In this document: piece after piece, positions 10,040 to 21,366 of the stretch
Layout: each line of letters opens with the position of its first letter
Position numbering within the stretch: position 1 is the stretch's first letter
DNA from: Pomphorhynchus laevis
Taxonomy: Eukaryota; Acanthocephala; Palaeacanthocephala; Echinorhynchida; Pomphorhynchidae
Assembly: GCA_012934845.2 (NCBI GenBank)
Contig: WNNJ02001877.1
Coordinates: 36,481-100,480 of the forward strand
Length of the DNA: 64,000 nucleotides
Direction of reading: 5' to 3'
Made by a program: the position numbers and the translations under genes
Notes under the pieces: model-generated
Databases searched by the model: none
What the model was told of the DNA's origin: nothing
The model's input: only the letters and a program-made list of their open reading frames with translations

Positions 10040-12890
10040 AATATTGGAATCTGGTCAAGTGACGCTAACATTGCTTTGGCGTTGCCTCGCATTATTGCAA
10101 TAAAGATGCACTTGTATAAATGCGTGATCGTCACGGCTTATCTGACTCCGCTCGTCCGGCTCATGTTATTTGCAACCCGTTTAATGATCCTGTTTCCCTC
10201 TTCGTTCTATCCCCCAAACGACTCACTACAGCGGCTGAGAATATATACCCCGCTGCTCCGGCCCTGCTCTTGTACTTTAAGTCTTTAACATTAGCCGCGT
10301 ACGATGTAGCGGGGCGAGCTGTGCGTTAGCAGCTGAGCGACGGTATGCCGTCTGTTGGGGATGGATGACTACAAAGCCGATTGCATGGGGAGAATCCCAA
10401 TAAAATAGGATGTCCGACGGCCGTTCACGTAGGTCCGAGATACTACCTCGCACTTCCAGAGCTACATCCATCCGGGCTGATTGTGCGGCTGCGAATACCA
10501 CGTCACGAATAACATTATGCCGCAGTCCTTGGTAACCCCGTACTGGCAAGTTAGCGAGTGTATGCCTTCCTTATCAGCTATGCGCATGCAACGGCCGCAT
10601 CTATAATCTTTTTCGTGTAAAGGAATACCAAGCCACATGCGGACTAGAATACAGAAGTGTGGGGGTGTTAACTCCGTTCCAGATGCCGCATTTGGTACAG
10701 CACTAAGCCAAGACCCAGCTTTTGGACACAACACTGCATGTAGTCGGGCACTATCCATTTCGCTAGATGATTGTATCATCTGTGTCGAGGCGAGATTTTC
10801 AATCAGGCGTGAGGTTGACCGCACTCCGTAGACGGTATGAAGCGATACCTCACTGTGGTTCTAAGGTGGCTAATGCCTCTGAATAACCAGGAAAAAGTGT
10901 AGGATCCAGAATGTATTCTTCTCCGACCTGCCTCACGCTATGTATAAATGCGCTATGGACATGCGCCGCATTGCATCTTAGGTCAAATCCACCCAGACGG
11001 ATTGGGAATGTCATCTGTGATTTCGCTGTATCGTGTAGTTGACACGCGCATATTTTCTGAATGGCGCAGGTGATTTGCATGTCGAATGACTGACAAAGCG
11101 TTTTTGTTATCCTCTGAACAACTAAACGGAAAAGGTCGTTTATCCTGAACGAGGAAGCGCAGTGTTTAAGTAGGATCAACTGAACGGAAAATATGGTTTA
11201 TCCTGGACGAGGAAGCGCAGTGTTTGAGTATGTCTGAAGCCATAAGCTCTTGCTTATGGCTTTAGGCGTGCCGATGACCTGTCTTTCGCCAGTTTAGCTG
11301 CAATTCAATCGCCTTGAAACTCGTATCTAGCCAGCCGAGTGCGGATGCGATTGCCGAAGGCGTCCCGCCGACTATGCCATCGTCCAGGTACCACATGTTG
11401 AGGTTTATTCCAGGGATATGAAAAACGTGTTCAATCGTTTTCTTAATGGCCAACGAGAAGAGGAACGGGCTCAACGAGTCAGTCTGCTAGACTTCTTCAC
11501 ATGAATTGAGAGGGTCTTGCGGACCGAAACGAAGGGGTCCCTTGCACTTGTATGAAAAGTCAAACCATGGCAAGAGCTGGGGGATATCTCTCGGACCGCC
11601 GCTCGTAAGTGAGCTCTGGACAATTAGTTGAAGGCGTTTGAAAGATTGATTTTTGCCCAGGCCCAGTTGTTGTCGTTGGCGTGATGTTCGTGAATTCATC
11701 AGACGTTGTGAACGATCCTTTCCACTGCGTTTGGGGTTGCTACCCCTAGTTGTGTTGGTTGTAGGAGACCAGCGAAACGTTTGCGGAGTTGGAGACATAT
11801 GCATTTCGAGCAGAGACGGCGTAGAGTTTCGCCAACGGCAATTGGTCTTATAACCTCGTATTTTTTGGGAAGTTCGCGCCGGCAATGTAAGGCGCCACTT
11901 CAGAGGGTGCTAGTCCCGCCAGAAGGTGGTTGACAAGGTGCGTCAGATTCTCTGCTAGCGAACCGCCGCTATTTGCTCGTAACATGTCCTGGAGATGCTC
12001 CGGTCTTAGCCCCAGGCAACCTGGTCCCGACGCTGAAGGAAAAGAGTTGACTGCGGCAATGACGGTCTCGCGGCCTACAGATAAAGACGAAATTGGATTG
12101 TTTGAAAGTCGTTCTATAAGATTAGGTGAGGATAGTGGCTGATCCCGCCAGATGTTGTACGTCAGGGGATGTAGTATTTGCAGTGTTGTCCGTGCTTGTG
12201 TAGATGGGCTGACTATTCCTCCTGAAACCAAACGCTGGAGTGCTTTACCGTAATTCCCATGCTTGGCCAGGTTGATACAAGCAATTTCTGAATTGCGGTT
12301 TAGTTAACGGTTTGCATATTTGTGTGGCCTTTGTATCATGGATAGCACATCTGTTGTGGCGGTTGTCGCGTAGGCTCTTATTGATTCGCAAATGTGCTTC
12401 TCGAGCTTATATCGACCTTTGCATGTTATGGGCATTGGGCCACTAAACCATAATTTTGTTAAGAGCGGCAACTTTGTCCATGAACTGACATCTCCAATTT
12501 GCAGGTGTTTGATATTGTCACAGAAATGGGTGGCTGCTAGAACACGTGCTTTGTAAGGAATGCGTATGACTGTTGTTGATTCTCTGCGCCAACATTATTG
12601 AAGACATGATAGACGGTTCGAAGCGTCGACTCGAACGCTTGGAATTGCTAATGTTAGAGTTATGAATTCTGTGGTGGCTTCATTTGGTTGGACCATGGAC
12701 GCATGGTCGAAACAGCCGAATCCCTCGCCCGAACCTGGACACCTTGAACATCTGAACTAATTAAATCAGAAGCATCCATTAGTTGTCGAGGTGATGTCTC
12801 TCTCGCGTTGTAGAGTCGGCGAACGTAAGTGAACCGCCGGTTGATTGTAAATTTGGCGAATAAAATTCCTTTTGTAAACAAGTTTAATTA
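10040..12890 (-). mobile_element. RLE-type LINE, family R, copy 2 (degenerate)
   Basis: Read from 12890 downwards, a broken R-family LINE shows LAKHGNYGKALQRL (about 12275), SASGPGCLGLRPEHLQDML (about 12030), VIRPIAVGETLRRLCSKC (about 11850-11800), QLGVATPNAVERIVHNV (about 11750-11700), and WYLDDGIVGGTPSAIASALG (11393-11334) with the catalytic DD. Then come PIRLGGFDLR (about 11000), CPKAGSWLSAVP (about 10720), the CxxC-type GRCMRIADKEGIHSLTC block (about 10595-10545), RHNVIRDVVFAAAQSA (10520-10475), RPSDIL (about 10420) and the C-terminal HLYKCIFIAIMRGNA (about 10120-10080). Stops and frameshifts interrupt it, but motif order is complete from pre-RT to the RLE end. It is less decayed than copy 1. 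It lies directly next to the L2a/Naiad repeat cluster. Confidence 0.8.
11117..11233 (-). repeat. 60-bp tandem duplication in the R-LINE
   Basis: Two adjacent segments (about 11117-11173 and 11177-11233) share AACTRAACGGAAAA and CGAGGAAGCGCAGTGTTT with a period of about 60 bp. They fall between the RT and the thumb region of the LINE, so they probably mark decay of this copy. Confidence 0.7.
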
Positions 12891-12989
12891 AGCAATATTG
12901 GTGTATCTAAGATCCCGATTTCTTATGCTATCGAACTTGCACGTGATAAGAGCATTTCTTAATTTATACGTGGTATCATAATAATAATT

Positions 12990-13364
12990 ATAGGTCATCA
13001 GGAGGAACTGCTATGCTATCAGGTTTAGGCCTCTATTCATCGGCCCAATATAGAACAAATATATGCTGGATTATGGAATATATAGGTCATCAGGAGGAAC
13101 TGCTATGCTATCAGGTTTAGGCCTCTATTCATCGGCCCAATATAGAAAAAATATATGCTGGATTATATGTAGGATTATGGATTTTGGAAAATTGGCGAAA
13201 AGGCTAAGGCAGTAATCGGTAATCCGCAGTAATTCCATAATCCAGCAAATATATGCTGGATTATGGAATTATAGGTCATCAGGAGGAACTGCTATGCTAT
13301 CAGGTTTAGGCCTCTATTCATCGGCCCAATATAGAACAAATATATGCTGGATTATATGTAGGAT
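12990..13364 (-). repeat. Three repeats of the Naiad tail module
   Basis: The sequence ATAGGTCATCAGGAGGAACT and what follows it, to ATATGCTGGATTATGG, begins at 12990, 13082 and 13271. On the minus strand it is a shortened version of the Naiad tail module. Units 2 and 3 are followed by a short copy of L2a sequence (AGGATTATGGATTTTGG, at about 13171 and 13361), so the repeat seems to have grown together with the L2 fragment. Confidence 0.7.
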
Positions 13365-13580
13365 TATGGATTTTGGAAAATTGGCGAAAAGGCTAAGGCA
13401 GTAATCGGTTTTAGGGAAAAGAAGCGATGAAAGAAGATACATACAAGATCGGAAGTCGATAAGGGGCGGATACGGCGGATGTCACGAACAATTAAGTTAG
13501 ACGAGCGAACCTTGTTACGGACGAAGGGTTTAAAGAAAATGTGATCATCGAAATGGAAGCCTAAGAAAGTAAGATTGTGA
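13365..13580 (-). mobile_element. L2a fragment duplicated beside the main copy
   Basis: These 215 bases match 14117-14330 of the neighbouring L2a copy nearly base for base, in the same orientation. The match ends in an AT-rich stretch (13581-13644) before the tail of the full copy. It encodes part of the post-RT region. Confidence 0.75.
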
Positions 13581-13644
13581 TAACATATTTCCTCAGATGA
13601 AATTTGATTATCTAGAATTATATTCTTATATAAAGTATATTATA

Positions 13645-15499
13645 TAAAAAAAGATTTATTTTAACGTGGCAAATGCGTGCCAGCGCACGCTTCATGACCA
13701 CAACAAAACAAAAATGTAAATCATGTGTCGAGAATGTGTGATCGGAGGTGTTTGAATGTGATAAAGAAGGAAGCGCGGCGGACGTCGAGAGGGAGTTGAT
13801 TCCAGGCGAATGAGGCGGCGAAGAGGAAGGATCGGAGACCGTAGTGGTTGAAGTAATTGGTCACGTAGAGTATGAGGGTATTACGGGAACGCAGCGATAG
13901 CGAGGTGGGGCGAGTGTCGTCTAAGAAAGGAAGATTGATGAACGATGGGGAGCCGACAGCGATGAGACGAGAAGTAACGAGAAGAAGGCGGAGTTTGATG
14001 CGGATGTGGATGGTGGGCCAGGAGAGTTGGGCAAAATATGTGGATGTGTGGTCGAAGCGACGGAGACGAAAGAGCACTCGAACGGCGATGTTGATTATTC
14101 GTTGTAGGGGTAGGATTATGGATTTTGGAAAATTGGCGAAAAGGCTAAGGCAGTAATCGATTTTAGGGAAAAGAAGCGATGAAAGAAGATACATACAAGA
14201 ACGGAAGTCGATAAGGGGCGGATACGGCGGATGTCACGAAGAATTAAGTTAGACGAGCGAACCTTGTTACGGACGAAGGGTTTAAAGGAAATGTGATCAT
14301 CGAAATGGAAGCCTAAGAAAGTGAGATTGTGTACTACGGGGATGATCGATGAGGCAAACGATACAGCGGGAGAAGATATGTTTGGTTTACGGGGGAGAAT
14401 CCACATTATTTTAGACTTGTCGGGATTTAGAACGAGATGGAGATTGGAGAAACCTTTGTAGATAGTAGAAAGACGGTTCGAGCAGAAATACCGATATCGT
14501 GTATGCGATGTGCGGGTGCATGAGCATAGATGAGGATGTAATCGGCGTATTGTATGATGTTAATCGAGAAAGGTTGGATAAACGGAGAGAGATTGCCAAG
14601 CAGAAGAGAGATAAGCAGGGGACCTAGGACTGAACCTTGTGCGGCCCCGCAAAAAATAGGGATGGGAGGATAGGATGATGAATTAGAACAGACGCTAAAG
14701 GAACGTCCGGATATATATATGAGGCAAACCTTTCGACGGAAGAGGAAAAGCCGTAATCATAACGAAGGCGAGAAAGGAGGACAGAGTGGCCGACAATATC
14801 GAATGCGGAGGAGAGGTCGAGGGAGATGAGAACACTATATAGAGCCCTGTCTCGAGAAATAAGCAAGTCGTTGTACACTTTTATGCATGTAATTTCTGTG
14901 GAGTGATTAGAGCGGAAAGCGGATTGGAAAGGAGGGTACAGATTGGATGAGGAGAGATAAGCATTGATCTGTATTAAGATGTGGCGTTCTAAAAGCTTAG
15001 AAAGAGTAGGGAGTAGTGAAATGGGGCGATAGCTAGAAGGAAGGGAGGTGTCGAGCGATTGTTTCTTTAGGAGGGGACGAACGATTGCGGATTTCCAGTG
15101 TGAATGGAAGACACGACTGCGAATGGACGAGTAAAACAAGGTTGTGAGAAATGGGGATATCGATGAGCATATAGATTTTAATATGTGAGTAAGTAGGTGA
15201 TCGGCAGGTGAGGTTTTGTTGGGCAAGGACATGAGGACAGATGATATTTCTGTAGGTGAGACAGGGAGAAGATGATAGAGTTCCGGAAGGATGAGGCTAG
15301 ACTGGGCAGAGTGGGATAGGATGGAGACCGGGGTGTGAGATAGCAACGTGGATACTTTAGTCTGGAGAAATGACGAATAATCATGGGCATTGATGTTGCA
15401 CGGCGAAGAGGAGCGAGCAAGGATTGAGTTAAAAGTATGCCAGAGAGTCTTAGAGTTGAATGAAGTGATGATTTTATGCTGCCAGAAGGAGTTGCATTT
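13645..15499 (-). mobile_element. L2a LINE, left copy (5'-truncated), arm of a large inverted repeat
   Basis: This 1855-bp minus-strand copy covers most of the RT domain, the thumb and the 3' end. The longest open frame (14624-15541) contains SSYRPISLLPTLSKLLERHI, AFRSNHSTEIT and VLISLDLSSAFDIVGHSVLL, typical of L2/CR1 reverse transcriptases. Downstream frames hold the FLGFHFDDHISFKPFVRNKV and LFRLRRFDHTS blocks. The region expected to carry the YADD box (about 14550-14630) is shifted in frame. The 3' end carries a hairpin, GCGTGC-GCTG-GCACGC, followed by CCACGTTAAAATAAATC and a T run. It is the mirror image of 18514-20368 without any indel. It is truncated at 15499 against Naiad sequence. 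Confidence 0.85.
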
Positions 15500-15720
15500 A
15501 TATATTATCCATCCATAAAAAATATCCGCTAATGATTTCAAATTTATTTTTAATATTATTGTGTTGATTTATATATTTTACGATTTTCTGTTTAATGGTA
15601 TTTTTATAGTAACCTAGTTTAAAATAGGCATCTATTAAATTATTTAACTGATTTTGAAAAATATAAAATATCGTTACAAATTGTTGCAATTCTTCAAATT
15701 TTATTTATTAGTGCAGAGAG
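15500..15720 (-). mobile_element. Naiad-like PLE fragment, RT C-terminus
   Basis: The minus-strand frame 15498-15689 reads NNLIDAYFKLGYYKN, KQKIVKYINQHNNIKNKFE and ISGYFLWMDN. This matches the C-terminal 60 residues of the Naiad-like proteins at 34501-35499 and 58913-60196 with a few changes. The rest of the RT is missing. Confidence 0.8.
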
Positions 15721-15845
15721 TGAAGAAAATATTTATTTAATCTCGAATTTTCAATAGCCTACTGCTATCATCATCAGGAGTAAATGTTACAAAAAATATT
15801 TTTACAATTTGAGTATTTTCAAAGCTGTCAACTGCATACTTAAAA
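15706..15845 (+). repeat. Dispersed repeat M, copy 1
   Basis: This segment (GAGAGTGAAGAAAATATTTA through TTTCAAAGCTGTCAACTGCATAC) recurs at 21232-21366 with a handful of changes. It contains an ATAGC / GCTAT-type pairing and, on the minus strand, CTGATGA and GAAAA spaced 18 nt apart. It is probably an untranslated or terminal piece of a retroelement; the family is not known. Confidence 0.65.
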
Positions 15846-15929
15846 TCTACAAAGCATATAGATTTTAATATGTGAGTAGGCAGGTGATCGGCAGGTGAGG
15901 ATTTTGTCAAAAGTGAACTGTAAATAAAA

Positions 15930-16411
15930 TTTACAATTCGTTATATAATAACTTAAATGATTACTTTAGTAAGCTGATTAATAGTGAAAGCTCGAATATA
16001 TCTAAGATATACATTTGTAAAGATTATATATTTGATAAAATTAAGAATAAAATGAAAATAACGAACAATTACAAAAGGAAAGATAAAATTAATAAAGATA
16101 TGTATACAGAACTTACTAAATTAAAGGATAACTATATAACAACTATTGATAAAGCTAGTAATAACTTTGTCTTCATATGCAAAAAGCTTTATTATGATAT
16201 ACTATGAAATAAGTTAATTATAATTTAAATATAAACACAACATATGAATGTAGTGATTTAAATTTAGAAACAATTATTACAAGTCATTGTTCTATAATGG
16301 ATAAGAAGGGTATAAAAATTGAATCAGATAATAAAACTATAGCTATATTATATTTGAATCGAAAATTACATAAAAATCCAATGAAACCTTGGTTTATATG
16401 TAGGTATTTAA
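15930..16411 (+). mobile_element. Naiad-like PLE fragment, N-terminal part of RT
   Basis: The translation contains NNFVFICKKLYYDIL and, after frame damage, sequence matching the TIITSNCSIMDKKGIK and WNPKLHKNP region of the copy at 58913-60196. It stops abruptly at about 16411, where the first codons of an adjacent open frame (MYTQIT) are still Naiad-derived. The J-LINE follows directly. Confidence 0.75.
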
Positions 16412-16450
16412 ATGTACACTCAAATCACTATATATTTGAGCAACAAAAAA

Positions 16451-17711
16451 ATGAATGCTAAAACGCTATCGGAGCTTCAAAGCTCTACAACTTTTGGTGA
16501 TTTTACAATGAAATATGGTAGTAATGAACGATCTGGTTCAATTCTTTCGTCTACTGGAGACAATTCTAATCAGGTTAGTGATGTTTCGTATTTATTAAAT
16601 GCAGCTAAGGGGCTGCTACCCCCGATTCCAAAATTAGCTAACCTGTGCATCATCAATTCAAAAAAACCAATAGAGAAACATAATCTCTTCTCCTTTTTGC
16701 GAAAGTTTGTATCAATTCATCCAAACAGGGTGCTGTTCAATTCAGTGAAGATTTTGGACAATACTGTAAGAGTTTCCTTCCCGAATGCCTCTTTATTAAA
16801 GGAATACAAAGATTATTTTGACAAGCACCTTTTGGACTCTGGTTCCATAACGTTGAAACCCCTTCAGTGCTCAGTTAAAATATCTAATTTTCCATTGTTT
16901 CTAACAGAAGAAGATTTGATAACTCTGAAAAAATTGTATGGCCTCCAATCAGTGAGGCAAGTCCTAGGTAAGGTGGGACGACCCCCTCCCAGTGGCTTTT
17001 GCAAATACAGATCTTAATTCCGGTCTGCTTCTTTCTAAATCGTCAGCGAATCCTTTCCTAGGTTTTAACTTAGGATTCACTCTAATTGACGAAGACCGAC
17101 TCACATTCCCACACTTTAACAAGTGCCATGCCTGGGGCCACTGGTACTCTACATGCAGCAAGGCCTTGGTATGCGGTGTTTGTGGTGCTAGGGATTGTCA
17201 GTGTACTTTAAAAGGGGAAAGATGTCAGTCCTCCTCCTCTTGCGCTAATTGTGGAGGGGAACATCCGGCCTGGTCAAGGCGCTGCAGAATATTTAAAGAA
17301 TATAAACAACTGTTTGTTAAGCCTAGAACCCCGAACAACTACGCCTCTGCTGCTGGTTCATCAGCCGACCGGATGTCAAACGCTGACATCATTCAACTTC
17401 TTAATATCCAGAAACGAGTAATTTTTTCGCAATTTCAAACAATGATTGGACCTCTGCTATCCTCTTTTGTAGGGACAACAGATGCCCCCATGCCGAACAA
17501 GCTTAAAACCCCCCACTCCAAGATAAGGGGGGCTTCGGCCAGAACAGTCCCACCCCCCAAGGTGGGGAAGATGATCAAGGATAAGAAGGCTTCTCTGGGA
17601 AATGAAGATATTGCCCTGGGGGTACGACCCGCGACGGGGCTAGTGGCAGTGAGGGTAACCCTCCTGCACCTAGCTCTGTCTAGGTTGGCATCCCCCTTCC
17701 AACTAATTTAG
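16451..17711 (+). CDS. Jockey-like LINE (J) ORF1, gag-like zinc-knuckle protein, copy 1
   Basis: ORF1 of a jockey/I-type LINE, a nucleic-acid-binding protein that coats the element RNA. I chose the ATG at 16451 (MNAKTLSELQSS) because the upstream in-frame ATG at 16412 lies in Naiad sequence. The N-terminal half includes an RRM-like segment (LKPLQCSVKISNFPLFLTEEDL). A one-base frameshift near 16985 moves the reading to the frame opening at 16992. That part has three zinc knuckles: C-HAWGHWYSTC, C-GVCGARDC and C-ANCGGEHPAWSRRC. A polar Pro/Lys-rich tail follows. Copy 2 on the minus strand (36119-37085) has the same order, so the frameshift is specific to this copy. ORF2 begins 4 bases after the stop. 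Confidence 0.8.
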
Positions 17712-17715
17712 CCCA

Positions 17716-17813
17716 ATGGTGAGTAAACCTGAGCCTTTTTCACTGAATATTCTTCAGTGGAATTCGGGAGGTGCTTCTGCCCTTAGACTTTTATCTGGTA
17801 GAGACGTATACCG
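17716..17813 (+). mobile_element. J-LINE ORF2 start, fused to L2a endonuclease
   Basis: The ATG at 17716 opens MVSKPEPFSLNILQWNSGG, the N-terminus of an APE-type endonuclease (the N in QWN is the first conserved catalytic residue). The same sequence occurs in J copy 2 around 35740-35830. After LLSGRDV the frame runs directly into YRPGSSAP, which belongs to the L2a endonuclease. The junction at about 17813 is therefore an in-frame chimera of two LINE families. Confidence 0.7.
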
Positions 17814-20368
17814 TCCTGGTTCATCAGCTCCTACATCCTTATTTTTTTTACCAAACTCGCTGATCTCCTACACACTGTTCTTTGTCCTCCATCCCTTCAC
17901 TCATTCTTGGAGACTTCAACATCCGCCTCAAACGCCCCGCTTCCACCGATTCCATCCGGTTCATCAACATTCTATCCAACTACAATTACAAACTAATCTC
18001 AACTGCCCATACACATATCCTTGGTGGGCCACTCGACATCATCGCTGTTCCTGATCATTTTGCTGCCTACACCTCACAGTCCATCTCTGATCCTGGTCTA
18101 TCCGATCACTTTCTCGTCACCCTTGATCTCACTCACAACCACACCCTCCTCACACACCTACAATCCTATGTCGCCCTTGGAGAAATCTTGACCTCTCCCT
18201 TCTCCGTTCTGCCTTACTCAAATCGTCCCTATCCTATCCCACAATAAATATTCACCTCCTCACGATTTCACCTTTCTTTTCGACTCTGAGCTCACACCCA
18301 CTCTCGATCTTCTCTTGCCCTTCAATTCTCACCCACCGTCGCTTGCACCGGGCCCCATGGTTCAACATCCAATGGCTACTCTCAAAGCGTAAACTTCTCC
18401 GTGATTTTCGAGTCTATCACCTCTCTCTCAGACGTGATTTCCGCTCGATCACTTCGTTTTTAAGTGATTCCTATCTTGCTCTTCGCCGGTCTCATCTCAA
18501 CCTACTACGTACCAAATGTAACTCCTTCTGGCAGCATAAAATCATCACTTCATTCAACTCTAAGACTCTCTGGCATACTTTTAACTCAATCCTTGCTCGC
18601 TCCTCTTCGCCGTGCAACATCAATGCCCATGATTATTCGTCATTTCTCCAGACTAAAGTATCCACGTTGCTATCTCACACCCCGGTCTCCATCCTATCCC
18701 ACTCTGCCCAGTCTAGCCTCATCCTTCCGGAACTCTATCATCTTCTCCCTGTCTCACCTACAGAAGTATCATCTGTCCTCATGTCCTTGCCCAACAAAAC
18801 CTCACCTGCCGATCACCTACTTACTCACATATTAAAATCTATATGCTCATCGATATCCCCATTTCTCACAACCTTGTTTTACTCGTCCATTCGCAGTCGT
18901 GTCTTCCATTCACACTGGAAATCCGCAATCGTTCGTCCCCTCCTAAAGAAACAATCGCTCGACACCTCCCTTCCTTCTAGCTATCACTCCATTTCACTAC
19001 TCCCTACTCTTTCTAAGCTTTTAGAACGCCACATCTTAATACAGATCAATGCTTATCTCTCCTCATCCAATCTGTACCCTCCTTTCCAATCCGCTTTCCG
19101 CTCTAATCACTCCACAGAAATTACATGCATAAAAGTGTACAACGACTTGCTTATTTCTCGAGACAGGGCTCTATATAGTGTTCTCATCTCCCTCGACCTC
19201 TCCTCCGCATTCGATATTGTCGGCCACTCTGTCCTCCTTTCTCGCCTTCGTTATGATTACGGCTTTTCCTCTTCCGTCGAAAGGTTTGCCTCATATATAT
19301 ATCCGGACGTTCCTTTAGCGTCTGTTCTAATTCATCATCCTATCCTCCCATCCCTATTTTTTGCGGGGCCGCACAAGGTTCAGTCCTAGGTCCCCTGCTT
19401 ATCTCTCTTCTGCTTGGCAATCTCTCTCCGTTTATCCAACCTTTCTCGATTAACATCATACAATACGCCGATTACATCCTCATCTATGCTCATGCACCCG
19501 CACATCGCATACACGATATCGGTATTTATGCTCGAACCGTCTTTCTACTATCTACAAAGGTTTCTCCAATCTCCATCTCGTTCTAAATCCCGACAAGTCT
19601 AAAATAATGTGGATTCTCCCCCGTAAACCAAACATATCTTCTCCCACTGTATCTTTTGCCTCATCGATCATCCCCGTAGTACACAATCTCACTTTCTTAG
19701 GCTTCCATTTCGATGATCACATTTCCTTTAAACCCTTCGTCCGTAACAAGGTTCGCTCGTCTAACTTAATTCTTCGTGACATCCGCCGTATCCGCCCCTT
19801 ATCGACTTCCGTTCTTGTATGTATCTTCTTTCATCGCTTCTTTTCCCTAAAATCGATTACTGCCTTAGCCTTTTCGCCAATTTTCCAAAATCCATAATCC
19901 TACCCCTACAACGAATAATCAACATCGCCGTTCGAGTGCTCTTTCGTCTCCGTCGCTTCGACCACACATCCACATATTTTGCCCAACTCTCCTGGCCCAC
20001 CATCCACATCCGCATCAAACTCCGCCTTCTTCTCGTTACTTCTCGTCTCATCGCTGTCGGCTCCCCATCGTTCATCAATCTTCCTTTCTTAGACGACACT
20101 CGCCCCACCTCGCTATCGCTGCGTTCCCGTAATACCCTCATACTCTACGTGACCAATTACTTCAACCACTACGGTCTCCGATCCTTCCTCTTCGCCGACT
20201 CATTCGCCTGGAATCAACTCCCTCTCGACGTCCGCCGCGCTTCCTTCTTTATCACATTCAAACACCTCCGATCACACATTCTCGACACACGATTTACATT
20301 TTTGTTTTGTTGTGGTCATGAAGCGTGCGCTGGCACGCATTTGCCACGTTAAAATAAATCTTTTTTTA
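17814..20368 (+). mobile_element. L2a LINE, right copy (APE endonuclease to 3' end)
   Basis: A 2.55-kb L2/CR1-like LINE lacking its ORF1 and the start of ORF2. It begins inside the endonuclease (YRPGSSAP), shifts frame after a T run at about 17840, then reads SLILGDFNIRLKRPAS and SDPGLSDHFLVTLDL (17882-18247). The RT frame 18343-19389 carries KSAIVRPLLKK, LPTLSKLLERHI, FRSNHSTEIT and LISLDLSSAFDIVGH. Later frames hold QYADYI-like sequence near 19460, FLGFHFDDHISF, and the LFRLRRFDHTS C-terminus. The 3' end has the GCGTGC-GCTG-GCACGC hairpin and AATAAATCTTTTTTT. From 18514 on it is the inverted twin of 13645-15499. About four in-frame breaks make it inactive. Confidence 0.85.
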
Positions 20369-20697
20369 ATCAAATTTAATCAGAGGAAATACACCTTTAG
20401 CGCGTATTTGGCCCCGCTGCTCTCGAGGAATTAGGGCAGAAACCCGATAGCATAGCAGTTCCTCCTGATGACCTATAATCTTTATTCTGAAACAACTGTT
20501 ATTTATTAGTCAATTCATAAAAATGACGTTTATTTTAAATTTCATTTTTTTAACTTGATTTAAATTATAGAAAATCTTATAAAAATTATTTATTTTATTA
20601 TTTAATTATTAAATTTTGATTTAGCATTATTATGTTTTGTTTATTTTATAATTATATTAAATACGTAGACTCAGTTAGCTGATTTAATTCGTTTGGC
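20369..20697 (+). mobile_element. Naiad-like PLE 3' tail remnant
   Basis: This starts at the end of the L2a T tail. It contains the GAGGAAATAC...TGATGACCTATAATC module (20387-20480), then an AT-rich stretch, and ends at TACGTAGACTCAGTTAGCTG and ATTTAATTCG, the 3' terminus shared with the copies at 34126-35498 and 58913-60573. No coding sequence remains. Confidence 0.7.
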
Positions 20698-20937
20698 GCA
20701 GAAGAACAAAGACGTCAATTGTACGTTTTACATTGCGCAGCGGATCAAACGACTAGATGTGCTCCTTATTAAAAATTAAACAACGAAAGAAAAATATACA
20801 TAAAAACAGAGAACAAAATAATGCAAAAAACCATTACAAATCATTATAATTATAAAATATTTGTTATTAATTCAATAGACAAAGAAATTCAATAACACAA
20901 ATAAAGAAAAATATACATAAGAAACAACAAACAAATT

Positions 20938-21192
20938 TCCTTCCAACCGGAAATGCGCCACTGTTCGCCCTCTCCTCAAAAAGCAATCTCTCGACCCTTC
21001 ACTACCATCTTTGTACCGTCCTATCCTACTTCCAATCCTCTCTAAACTCCTTGAGCGTCTTGTTCTCAATCAAGTTAATGCATATCTATGTTCATCTAAC
21101 TAGTTTCGTTCCAAGCTGCGTTTCGCTCTAATCACTCTACTGAAATTGCCTGTCTTAAAGTTTATAACGACTTACTCATCACGCGCGATTAA
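20938..21192 (+). mobile_element. L2-like RT fragment
   Basis: One frame reads CATVRPLLKKQSLDPSLPS, then LLPILSKLLERLVLNQVNAYL and a damaged LRFALITLLK-like block. These are the L2 RT blocks before the palm domain. It resembles the L2a copies but differs more than those do from each other. Confidence 0.7.
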
Positions 21193-21231
21193 AAATTGTT
21201 ATAAATTGATTGTTCACTCATATTGGATTAT

Positions 21232-21366
21232 TTATTAGTGGAGAGAGTGAAGAAAATATTTATTTAATCTCGAATTTTCAATAGTCTACTGCTATCATCA
21301 CCAGGAGTAAATGTTACAAAAAAATTTTACAATTTAAGTATTTTCAAAGCTGTCAACTGCATACTT
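21232..21366 (+). repeat. Dispersed repeat M, copy 2
   Basis: Second copy of the segment at 15706-15845, with small differences (AATAGTCTACTGC, CACCAGGAG). It ends directly at the second 250-bp direct repeat. Confidence 0.65.

Noticed and set aside
10120-10329. Plus-strand frames at 9917-10329
   Set aside because: They overlap the C-terminus of the R-type LINE on the minus strand, which has recognisable motifs.
13872-14156. Arg-rich frame on the plus strand (and its twin at 19857-20141 on the minus strand)
   Set aside because: It is antisense to the L2a coding sequence in both copies and is open only because of base composition.
15755-15800. Repeat M minus strand: CTGATGA, an ATAGC/GCTAT stem and GAAAA
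   Set aside because: The closing pair of stem II and stem I next to the core are missing, and the second copy reads CTGGTGA. Not a convincing hammerhead.
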